64,000 nucleotides of DNA, from positions 4,745,989 to 4,809,988 of the forward strand of contig CM042085.1 in assembly GCA_023512835.1 (NCBI GenBank), in the 5' to 3' direction. How positions within the stretch are numbered: the first letter of the stretch is position 1; every line of letters begins with the position of its first letter. The DNA comes from Taxillus chinensis. Its lineage: Eukaryota; Streptophyta; Magnoliopsida; Santalales; Loranthaceae. Under the pieces are notes generated by a model, which did no database searches, was not told the origin of the DNA, and worked only from the letters and a program-made list of their open reading frames with translations. The position numbers were made by a program, and so were the translations under genes. This document shows, piece by piece, positions 23,491 through 33,065 of this stretch.

Positions 23491-24069
23491 AATTTTATTA
23501 TAATTTTTGTTATACCTAAAAAAAATTAAAGATGCTTTAAAACATTAGTTACTGGATTTAAAATAAAATGTAAGTGACACCAATAAAGTCAAAAAATTTA
23601 AATGCATTTTAAAATATAAAAAAGTGGGTCAATAATCAAATGTTGAAAAATTGAAGGAGCGAACAAAAGAGTTGTGCAGAATATCAAACTTACATCGCTT
23701 TTTAAAAAAAATTGTATTTCAAAACAGCATAATGATCTTGATATAAAAAATACCAATAGCATTACAGTGGATCCTGAGTCCCAAAAAAAAAACCGAGAGT
23801 ACACTTGTAAGTTGTGACGCACTACTGGCATGGCAGTTTATAATTTACTGATTTTACTTATTTATTTGTGTTGCCGCTCACTGATCATCATGCCAGGAGC
23901 ACTCCGGCTACTGTATAAAGATTCTGGAAAACATCTGATACTGCTCTTACAATGGTTCACAGAAGCTGAAAAGCTCTTCTGCCTCCCGCACTTTGCTAAA
24001 TTTGTGCCCGTGACTTTTGCTTACATTTTGTTTGTAGCTGTGTTTATTAATTAGAATCCCTGTCACTTT

Positions 24070-24071
<2 letters not shown>

Positions 24072-24118
<47 letters not shown>
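24072..24118. repeat. (AT)n microsatellite
   Basis: Uninterrupted AT dinucleotide tract of about 47 bases. Confidence 0.9.
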
Positions 24119-24122
<4 letters not shown>

Positions 24123-25069
24123 TTCGGTAAACATTTATAATTAAATTAGGATCAAGTGCTTCACTTTCAATGTATCCACAACATGTCACTTTCCCTATAT
24201 TATATATATAGCCGAGGTTTGCTTAACCTATTTAAATAGATGGTATAGTTCTGAAATATGAGGTAACTAATTTGTCAAAATTCGAATGATTGTCAATGGC
24301 TACCTCTTCCCAGTTGGTACAGTGTAGTGACCCTAGAAGAATATAACCTAGAGAAAGAGCATTCATCGTCACAAGAGCTGATACATGCAACGATATTATT
24401 ACAACTTATAAGGTAAATTAATCACGCACGCATGAGTATGGCCACACGTTTCCATATCCATGCTAGATATAGCTTATTATCACCTGCAAGATGTTTTTAT
24501 TTTATTTCAGTATCCATGTGCACGAACACTTATAATGTAATTAAACACTCGCAAGCATAAAAGACAATTGTTATATGATCGATGGTTATGGTTTGTTTGA
24601 AATAGGTATAATCCAGACACTAACAAACATGTGCATATATACAGGTCATATGCATGCTAACAACCTACACACCATCACCCAATAAAAAAAGAGTGTGTGC
24701 GTGTATGAGGAGAGAGAGAGAGAGAGTTAAATCATTTAATCAAACTCAAAATATATAGACCACAAAAGAACAAAACAGATTGTTCTAATGAGTACCCAAC
24801 CGCCATTTTCTCAATCTTAATTCCACATTAGTCATGGAATTCTCACCTCTTCCAAGTTTCAACTTAATTTATGTAGTAATGCAAATTTTCTATCATCTTT
24901 TATTCGAGAAATAAATAATAATTAAAATAATTCCTTAATTTGAGTAGAGGTAAAGATTAAAGAAGAGTGATTCAATTAAGAAAGTTAAATAGGCACGCTC
25001 AAAAATCATGATACGTGACCACTACTGAAATGGGCAAACAAGTTATTCAGAAAGGAGTGAGTGCAATAC

Positions 25070-25080
25070 TATATATATAT
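25070..25080 (+). promoter_or_regulatory. Possible TATA element of the LBD gene
   Basis: TATATATATAT sits 96 bases upstream of the chosen LBD ATG. Spacing fits a TATA box with a leader of about 65 bases. AT tracts are common in this DNA, so this is only suggestive. Confidence 0.35.
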
Positions 25081-25175
25081 CAGCAAAAGCTCAAAAAGCC
25101 TAAAAATAACACTTTTATGGCCAGCCATAATCCATGCGCTCTTTTTTTTCTTACGAATTTCTAGGATATATGTAT

Positions 25176-25712
25176 ATGGCTTCCTCAAGCTATTCATCAG
25201 GGTCTCCCTGCGCGGCCTGCAAGTTCCTGCGTCGAAAATGCTTGCCGGGATGCGTATTCGCGCCCTACTTCCCGCCGGAGGAGCCGCAGAAGTTCGCCAA
25301 CGTCCACAAAATATTTGGGGCCAGCAACGTCAGCAAGCTGCTTAATGAGATCCTCCCGGAGCAGCGCGAGGACGCGGTGACCTCGCTCGCGTACGAGGCG
25401 GAGGCTCGGGTCAAGGACCCCGTCTACGGCTGCGTTGGCGCCATCTCCGTGCTGCAGTCCCAGCTCCTCCGCCTCCAGAAGGAGCTCGACGCCACAAACG
25501 CCGACCTTTTCCGCTACTCCGCCGCTGGCCCCGACGTCGACAGCTCCTCCGCCGCTCTCGGCCCGGCAGGCGGAAGCGGCGGTGGCGGTTTCGCTGGTAC
25601 TAGTGTTCCGGATTATGCTCCCCACCATTACGGTGGTTGGAATGACAGCAGCTCAGGAGGAGGAGATGGGAACGAGAATGTCGGTGGCCCTGGCGGCGAG
25701 GGTTCGTACTAA
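25176..25712 (+). CDS. LOB-domain transcription factor, class I (LBD25/LOB-like)
   Basis: A single exon of 179 codons including the stop. The LOB domain is complete. The zinc-binding C-block is C12-x2-C15-x6-C22-x3-C26 (CAACKFLRRKCLPGC). The GAS block follows (FANVHKIFGASNVSKLLNEI to YEAEARVKDPVYGCVGAI). The leucine-zipper-like helix is LQSQLLRLQKELDATNADL. Class I LBD proteins bind GCGGCG-type DNA and set organ boundaries or lateral organ and root programmes in the nucleus. The C-terminal tail, residues about 125-178, is Gly/Ser-rich and poorly conserved. I chose the ATG at 25176 because MASSSYSSGSPC matches family starts; an in-frame upstream ATG at 25134 would add MRSFFSYEFLGYMY, which is not family-like. 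Closest by sequence are LOB and LBD25; gene neighbourhood favours LBD25. The coding region is far more GC-rich than its surroundings. Confidence 0.95.
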   Translation: MASSSYSSGSPCAACKFLRRKCLPGCVFAPYFPPEEPQKFANVHKIFGASNVSKLLNEILPEQREDAVTSLAYEAEARVKDPVYGCVGAISVLQSQLLRLQKELDATNADLFRYSAAGPDVDSSSAALGPAGGSGGGGFAGTSVPDYAPHHYGGWNDSSSGGGDGNENVGGPGGEGSY

Positions 25713-27226
25713 TTAAGATTGCGTGTGCTTCTTCTGTGTTGATTGTTGGTGTCTGTGTTTGTTTTTTTATCGACACATGTATCCATCGTCTCTACCATAT
25801 ATCCTGCCGTCGTACAGTGGGTCCACCACTGCTGTCCAGAGTGTGACAGGGTCCGGCAGCCCATAACTATTGGGTGGTGATATTAAAAAGCCACAGCCAT
25901 GCATTAGTATTGTAATTATAAGTACTAATTGCTCGTGCTTTTATTAATTATCAACGGTGTTGTGACCTGCGGTTAGTTAAGAGATCGAGTTTCGATCTGT
26001 TCCATGGCAAATAAACGGTGATATATATATATATATATGCCAGCAGTTATTTGTTGATAAAATATTTCAATATTTCAATATTGTTAATATATTATTATTG
26101 TTGGTGGTGGTGGTGGTGAATAATGGTGTCTTTTTAATAAAAATATTATAATAGTGTAGTTCGCTTACATAGAGATTAGAGAATCTATTCACACACTGTG
26201 TGTGTCACATAATTTATTGACGGTATTTAAATATTTTAGACGGTTGGGTTGGGATGGCTATTTTGTTTTTTGTTTGTTTTTCTGGTAGTTATGTCATGGA
26301 GATTATTGGTAGCCATGCTTGACAAGGAGGAGTTATGTTAAAGAGATAATTGGCATAATTATAATAAAATAAAATAAAATCTTAGTTGTCGTGGCAAGAG
26401 GAATATTACAAGAAACAAAGACAGATGAACTTAAATAATAGTATAACATATATATTTTCTCCCATTTTTTTGGGTTGTTGGTACAATTATATTCGCGTTC
26501 AATGTTTACTCAGTTTTAGTTTTTTTTAATAAATATAAATAAAAATTGGCATGCCTGCTATCCTTTTTATGTATATATAATTTCAATAAACTTGTGAGTT
26601 ATAATTATTTAATATAAAGCAATCTACATTTTCCTCAAACGTCAATCCTACCAATGATGAGTATCCTTTTTGGATTCTCATGGTATGGGTACTCATCATT
26701 AACGTCATTTTTGGGTATTCATTTAAGCGTGAAGGATCTAAGAGAAAAGGAGTCCGCGAACTTTGGGTTTGTTCCTTCTCTTCCTCTCTCTCCAATCTCT
26801 TGCCCACGCTATGATATAAAGTATACAAATATACACACATGATTATTATTATATTATTATTATTTCTAAAGATGCATATATAAACGTGTAAGTACTGTTG
26901 CTTGTCACGCGGACGAGGGTGGCTGCAATCATGTAGACCACCTAGCTAGGGGTGGTGGTGGTTGTGGGATACTCGCACAATTAGCAAGGCAATGGATAGG
27001 ATGTAACCAATGCAAGGAAAAGTCGTAACTCGTAAGTATGTCTTATTATCCCGAATAAATATTTTTAGTAGAATAAATTAATCGTATTCACAATTGAACG
27101 GTGACCGGTGTAATAGCAGCTGTATTTATTATTTTGAATAAATCTTTTAGTAAAATAAATTAACCGTATTTATAAATAATATATATTTATATATATTATT
27201 TCAATTCGTCTAAATATCCTATTTTA
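25713..27226. other. LBD 3' region and AT-rich DNA
   Basis: The first 250 bases are the likely 3' UTR. Beyond it lie an (AT)n tract near 26020-26038, a short (TGG)n run near 26100-26118 and AT-rich DNA. No gene or structured element is apparent before the MITE at 27227. Confidence 0.55.
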
Positions 27227-27313
27227 GAGCATCTCCAATCATTCTAGCTAACTGAAATGAGCTAAAGTCATATTTAGCTTGCTACAGTACAGTTTTAACT
27301 AATAGTACTCTAA

Positions 27314-28106
27314 GAGCATCTCCAATCATTCTAGCTAATTAAAATGAGCTAAAGTTATATTTAGCTTGCTACAGTGAGTCTTTAACTAATGATATTCCAA
27401 TGCTACTTCATCTATTTTTTTGCTTAAAAATTAATTTTCCCAATCTACCCACATTACTTTTCCCAAATCCTTAATTCCTAAAACACGCCCAACTAACAGT
27501 CGCTTCCATGGCTCTTCAGGCAGCAGTGTTAAAGTCGTGAGAAAGAGAGGGATGAGATCTTGGCCAAGAGAGATCGGTTTATACGAAATCTCATCGACGA
27601 GATGAGGGAATGTAATAAACACCAAGGCCAGTCTTTGAGTTCCGGCGATGAGGAGAAGAAGACGATGATCCAAGTTCTTCTTTCGTTGCGGGGAGGGATC
27701 GATCGTGGAAACCATGTCTCGGGGGCGCGCGATGGGGGGGACAGGAACGCTGACGAGGAACGAGGGCGTCCGATGGGAAAGTGGGGAACGCAAGGGGGGA
27801 TGGGAGGCGCGCGACGGGGGAACGCAGGGGTGGACGGGAGGCGCATGAGGCAGGCGGGGGGCGCCCGACGGAGAACACAGGGGGGCATGCGACGGGGAAG
27901 TGGGGAACGCAGAGGGGGGACAGAAATGCTAACGCGAATGAGAACGAAGACTAATTTGTAATTTCTCCTTCTTTACTGACATGGCAGGGTCAGTAAAAGC
28001 TAAAGCTATATTTAGCTTTTGTTTTTGCTTTTGCTAATGGTTTACCTAAACCATTGGAGAAGAAATTTAGCTATATTTTGCTATAGCTGATGCATTGGAG
28101 ATACTC
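27314..28106. mobile_element. Inner MITE copy with TAA target duplication
   Basis: Begins GAGCATCTCCAATCATTCTAG and ends ATTGGAGATACTC, with TAA immediately on each side (27311-27313 and 28107-28109). Its left arm repeats the outer copy's left arm almost base for base, including GAGCTAAAG and TTTAGCTTGCTACAGT. Its 793 bases include an AT-rich left arm, a P450-like fragment, a G-rich core and a right arm with repeated TTTAGCT motifs. Confidence 0.8.
27539..27691 (+). pseudogene. Cytochrome P450 (CYP81-like) fragment captured in the MITE
   Basis: One frame reads EKERDEILAKRDRFIRNLID, then a variable loop, then GDEEKKTMIQVLLSLR. This matches the G-helix/loop region of plant CYP81-type P450s, where a KRD-F-x-LI-E-R segment is followed after a variable linker by a KTMIDVLLSLQE motif. 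Homology stops abruptly at LSLR, where G-rich MITE sequence begins, and a stop precedes the fragment. The haem-binding, I-helix and K-helix motifs are absent, so it encodes no enzyme. The identification rests on about 50 residues. Confidence 0.55.
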
Positions 28107-28204
28107 TAATGGTGCATCATGTATTTTTTTGCTTAAAAAATAATTTTCTCAATTTACCCTTTTATTATCTTTTTTAAATCCCTAATACGCAGATGGGAAC
28201 ATAG

Positions 28205-28512
28205 ACAGACGGGAGTGCTTGGGGTGGAGGGTCGCGTGACAGGGGACGGGGAACGCAAGGGAGGTGGGGGCATGCAACGGGGAGGGGAGACGCAGAGGGG
28301 CGATGGGGAAGGGGTGAAGTGCGGGGAGGGGAGACGTAGAGGGGTGAAGCGCGGGGAGGGGAGGGGAGACGCAGAGGGGCGACGGGGAGGGGGTGAAGCT
28401 GAGGAGGGGATCGGGCGACGGGGAGGGCAGCCGACGGGGATGGGGGTTGCGTGGAGGACGGGGCTGCGGCCTGCGTGGAGGAAGGAGACGGTAGGGAGGG
28501 CAATACTAACAA
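28205..28512 (+). repeat. G-rich purine minisatellite in the outer MITE core
   Basis: Imperfect units built on GGGGAGGGGAGACGCAGAGG and GGGGTGAAGCGC recur, with nearly all runs of three to five G on the plus strand. The inner MITE core at 27715-27920 shares motifs such as GACGGGGAA and GGGGGCATGCGAC. Several G-runs at short spacing satisfy the usual G-quadruplex pattern. Long open frames on both strands here reflect base composition. Confidence 0.7.
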
Positions 28513-28666
28513 GGGAGAGTATAAGTTGAATTAGCATGGGCAGCAAAAGCCAAATTTTGCTTTTTATTTTGCTTTAACTATTCATTTAACTAATGCATTG
28601 GTGAAGGTTTTTAGCTAAATATAGCTTTTAGCTATGACTTTACCTAATGCATTGGAGATGCTCTTA

Positions 28667-29494
28667 CTCTCGAAATAGCACTACAGTGAAGATCATACGC
28701 ACATGCGGCTATACGAATTATTGTAATTCATATTTACTATTAACGACACTTAAATTACAAGCAGTAGCATAAAAGTATAAAAAATTTATTAAATGTTCTA
28801 TAATTAAATCTTAAATAACTTTTTTAAAATTATATAATTTATTTATTACTATTATAGTTAGCAATATCTTCATTATGAATACTTGGAGACAATTCGTAAT
28901 ATTACTAATTAAAATTTAATATTAATGAAAACTAAAAATATAATTTTATATATATCAGAGGGACGACATGTAAACATAATTTTTCATAGACATCAAATCA
29001 TTCGTATGTATGCCATTTTTATTGGAATCTTATTTTTCATAAGTTTTGTTTCATAATTTTAAAACTATATATATTGATATATGATAGTTAGTTTATATGA
29101 CTTAATTAATTAACTTATTTATATTATATTACATATATAATTATATATTATTATCTATCATATAAATTAGATTAATTTATGATTTGATAATTCACATTAA
29201 TATAAATTCATTAATCTATAATTCTATATTAACCAATTATGATCATATAATTTGTTACTTGACACCTATGAACGTAGAGATAGTATATTAACGATTATAT
29301 ATTAATATTGCAATAATATAAAACTATAATTTATTATTAAAAAATATTAATATTATAATAACTCATTTATAAATAAATTTTTTAAATTTATATATATATT
29401 CCCAAAGATTAACGACTCTAGGATATATATATAGTTATTAATAATTAGTTAAAATATATTAACTAGTTATATATATTTATTAACTAATTATTTA

Positions 29495-29528
<34 letters not shown>

Positions 29529-30375
29529 CAGGCGATTATAAATTATTATATTGTAGGTAAATTATATATATTAATATATAGTTCTAGTATATTATTAATA
29601 AGTTGCTGTATATATTTATCATTATATATGTTAAAGTAAAAAAATGGAGGGGACCATAGCCCTTGCCGGCCCCTGTCTCTATCTCTAACAATAATAAGAA
29701 AATATTTTAAACATTATGTCTGAAATAATACTAATAAAAAAGTTAAAATTTACCGGTTAATGTTATATTATTAATCATATCAATTTTTAGCATTTTAATA
29801 TCAATTTTGATTTGGAGCCAAATGAATTAACCAGATTGATAGCTGGATGTTAAAGTATCAACATGTGAAATACATATAATGTTTTTTATATCAATCATTA
29901 ACAAATAAAGTTATGACACATGAATTTAGTTAACTCACTAGTTTTATTTACTGTGCATTTTAATTCAACTTTGCAAATAATTACATGAATTCAATATTAA
30001 ATTAAAGTTGGGAAAAATCACACATTTTAAATTTATTGTAATATTTTCAAAATTTAAAATGATTTTATTTATTTTTTAATAAACATATTACTATGTCAAT
30101 TGGATAATACGATCAAGTTTAAATAAATGATAATAAAACACATAATTAAAATTCAACACTAACTTGACATAACTATAATTGAGATAACCAATCTAACCCA
30201 CCAATTAGACTTAGCCAAACTCAAGGTGGGCTAGGTTTGGCCAAACGATTTTTTTTTACTCAAAAACTCTTACTAAATTGTGTTACAATTGATCAAACCT
30301 GAAGGATCTTGTAATACCTTATACCTAACATAGTGTAAAAGTGTACATAAAGAAGACCAAAAAATTAGCCGATAG
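28667..30375. other. AT-rich intergenic DNA
   Basis: No gene visible. It contains an alternating (GT)n(AT)n tract at 29495-29528 and much low-complexity AT DNA. Confidence 0.6.
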
Positions 30376-33065
30376 ATAATATTCAATAATCAAGCAAAAA
30401 ATGCAAGTCTCTCCAAACTCTTCTTCAAATAAAATTAGTTGTCTCACAAAAAACCCCTAGCCCACCTATTTATAAACTAAGCAAAAAGAAATAAAGAAAT
30501 CGCATAAAACAATAGAATAAAGTCGAGCACTAAATGTGTGACTGATTAATTTAAAGCATATTAAGTTCAAAGAATACGAGCACAATCTATTAAACTTGAA
30601 ATAACAATGGAATGAACTCACGCTGCAATCCCTACCTTAGATATTCAAACTTGAAATAACAAGTCAAAAAGTAAGTCTTAACAGTGAAATTAAACTACAT
30701 GAGTGCTAAAGATTACTGAGAGATATTGAGAAAGCGAAAATGAAATTTTAAATGCACAATGAAGCTACAAATTTAGCTTTTTAGAATAATACAATCAAAT
30801 TAAAATATGGAACCAAGAATTGGATGAGGGAACGAATGCAACAAAGATTGGGCATAATTAAGCTCTACAATTTTCTTACAAGCAAAGTTTATATTCAAAA
30901 TTGGGTTTTGCCCCTTCTTCAATGCCTTTGACAAATAATGCAGATCCCTATCCTCATTTGTTGTTGTGTAGGGTTTTATGAACTTCTGAAATGGGCTAGT
31001 AATAAAAAAAATGCATGTGTTAACTACTTCCATAGTTTTTTTTACCATTTAGCACAAACACACACCTTGACCATGCAAGGGCCATGTCAACCAAGAGTGT
31101 AACATGACTTCTAATGGATTAATGGCCCTCGTATCAGCTAAACATGGTCAAGATTAACCACAATGCATGTGTTGACTAATCGATTCAACCAGGCACTATT
31201 GACCAAACTTGATTCCAATGAATGTAGGCTTGTTATATTGACCAAACTTGATTGAAATCGACCCCCATAGTGTGTATCAATTGAAAACTTTGTTTCAACC
31301 CGTGCCATTTCAATTAGGAAATAATTATATCCACTACCTCTTTACTGTTTCATCCAGGAGCAATCTTGACTACAACTTTTCATCAGGTTGAGTCTCAAAC
31401 ATCCCAAAATCACTATTTGTAAACCTATTCTCACAAAAACTTATCCAAATACTAAAATATGAGCAAAGCAACAGATAAAACTAATATATAATAATTTTTA
31501 AGCTTGAAATTGGAACTAAAATTTGGGGAAGGGATAAATATTAATATTGAATTTTTGGTCATGAAATTGCACTAATACTCAAAATAATCATAGGTGACCA
31601 TTATATCATTAAACAAATCAATCAAACTCAATTTATCACACAAATGCTTAAAACCAACAAGTATAATGCAATTTTCAACTTTTATCACTATCCTTGGATT
31701 ATATATGCCATTTTTACATAGTTATTTCATTCTTTTTCACACCACTATTGTCCTATTTTTTTAACCTTCTCCTAGTCATCAAACCCTCCTTTTGTCCCAA
31801 TTCAATTAACCCTATCAAATATGTACTTATATGCCTATAATGATCCAATTTGGTGTTCTTTTTGCTTAGTATGAACTCAACCCTTAATACTATATTTTTT
31901 GCTTCACAAATGTTTCTCAGCATTGTTGCTCCAATTTTGTTTTTGATTTACAACCTTAAGCCATTAACATACATATCCATTTGTTGTGCCTCACTTTCTC
32001 TTAGATCATTGTGCTAGGCTAAATGGATAAACTTAATAGTATATTCATGGGCAGTTTGCAATTCTAGCGGCACCAGTGATATTGTTGTAACAACATTTGT
32101 TTATAATTAAAGTGGAAAAAACTCACTTTTCGATAATTTTTTCATAAAAAGCCAAAAACGCATAAAGTGTCTTCCTTCTTTGAATCTCTCTCTCACACCA
32201 AGCGAATATACCACCATTTAATTTGTATACCACCATTTGCACTTTACGATCCTCTAGAACATTTTTATAATCAAAGAACCTGTCTACTTCTATTATATAA
32301 TTAATGAATTCTTCAATATTGAATGTATGATTAAAGTAAGGTAGTTTAGCCTTAGGTGGTATTCAACTTTATCAAATTTATCACATTCATCATAATCGCA
32401 GCACCCCCTTCAACTTCTTCTTCCACCATAACCGCCTTATATAGGTGGCCTCCACCTTTCTAGTTCCAAATCCTCTTCCACTTAATCATTACAAAAGATT
32501 ATTTTCCTTCAATCTATATAGATAAGTTAGTTATTTGGAATGTCATCATCTTCCTACGCATTAGCTAGGTTGCCTTTCCTCATTAATCCTTAACCATTCA
32601 TACCAACTCCCTTGGCATCAAACTGCTTGATCAAATCTTCGTCAACAAGCTACTCTATTTGCCTTAGTCTTTGATCCATGGTAAGAATCACTGCCCTTGG
32701 AACTGATTGTTCTATCCCTCGAATTGTAGCATCATCAGCGCAAAAAAAAAAAACTAAAAATTATCTCACAAATAATTTTCAATAATCACGCAAAAAAGTT
32801 TACGAAATCTCTCTAAACTCTCAAAACTAGATAAATAAAATTAGCTATCTCACAAAAAGAAAATTGATATGTACATGTGTGGGGTGAAAGTTTCACACTG
32901 GGGTCATTGATATGTGACATCATATGATTTGGATGTGATTAGATCTTATTAAATTTATGGTTCAATCAACACATGACACGTCGACGTGTTAGCGTGCAAG
33001 TGCCATGTGATTGTGACCTAGCAATTTCTCTTACAAAACCCCTAGTAATCTATTTATTGTCTAAG
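30376..33065 (-). mobile_element. Decayed Ty3/gypsy retrotransposon with LTR-like relics
   Basis: Related direct repeats flank a gag relic. The left copy (30376-30480) and right copy (32770-32867 plus about 33034-33065) share TTCAATAATC, AATAAAATTAG, TCTCACAAAAA, AACCCCTAG and CTATTTAT. On the minus strand the repeat includes TTATAAATAGG, a plausible LTR TATA box, so the right copy would be the 5' LTR. About 165 bases interrupt the right copy. No primer binding site or polypurine tract was recognised, and at about 2.7 kb it is too short for an autonomous element. Confidence 0.6.
31865..32679 (-). pseudogene. Ty3/gypsy gag relic
   Basis: Starting at an ATG at 32679-32677, the minus strand shows a start-like MDQRLRQIE and later, with several in-frame stops and shifts, LRESEAQQMDMYVNGLRL followed by an NIVLRVE-type end. 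These match the Retrotrans_gag region of plant gypsy elements, where an EYT-x-F segment precedes ESE-QQ and GLK blocks. The many stops show it is inactive. No zinc knuckle, protease or polymerase was recognised downstream. Confidence 0.65.

Larger units (their letters stand above)
22436..25069. other. AT-rich region upstream of the LBD gene
   Basis: Holds repeat copy 23108-23490, an (AT)n tract at 24072-24118 and a GA tract at 24710-24726. Around 23870-24010 a GC-richer island encodes MPGALRLLYKDSGKHLILLL in one frame, but I recognise no family and the frame is short. The 500 bases before the LBD gene contain no other gene and probably act as its promoter. Confidence 0.5.
27227..28663. mobile_element. 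PIF/Harbinger-type MITE (outer copy) interrupted by a second copy
   Basis: The left end GAGCATCTCCAAT and the right end ATTGGAGATGCTC are perfect 13-base inverted repeats, flanked by TTA on both sides (27224-27226 and 28664-28666). A 3-base TTA/TAA target duplication is characteristic of PIF/Harbinger (Tourist-like) elements. The outer copy is split after 27313 by the inner element. Removing the inner copy and one TAA leaves about 640 bases, and the join aligns with the inner copy: ACTAATAGTACTCTAATGG against ACTAATGATATTCCAATGC. The interior is GC-rich and G-biased. No transposase is present. Confidence 0.8.

Noticed and set aside
23830..24054. 74-codon frame with MPGALRLLYKDSGK
   Set aside because: The island is slightly GC-richer but too short and unrecognised to call a gene; mentioned only in the intergenic entry.
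25134..25175. Earlier in-frame ATG for the LBD gene
   Set aside because: The added residues are unlike the family N-terminus, whereas MASSS followed by the C-block fits it.
25197..25628. Minus-strand 143-codon frame across the LBD gene
   Set aside because: Antisense shadow of the GC-rich LOB-domain coding sequence.
27431..28546. Several long frames on both strands in the 27.4-28.5 kb region
   Set aside because: They follow from G-rich MITE cores with few stops. Only the short P450-like stretch has a recognisable motif.
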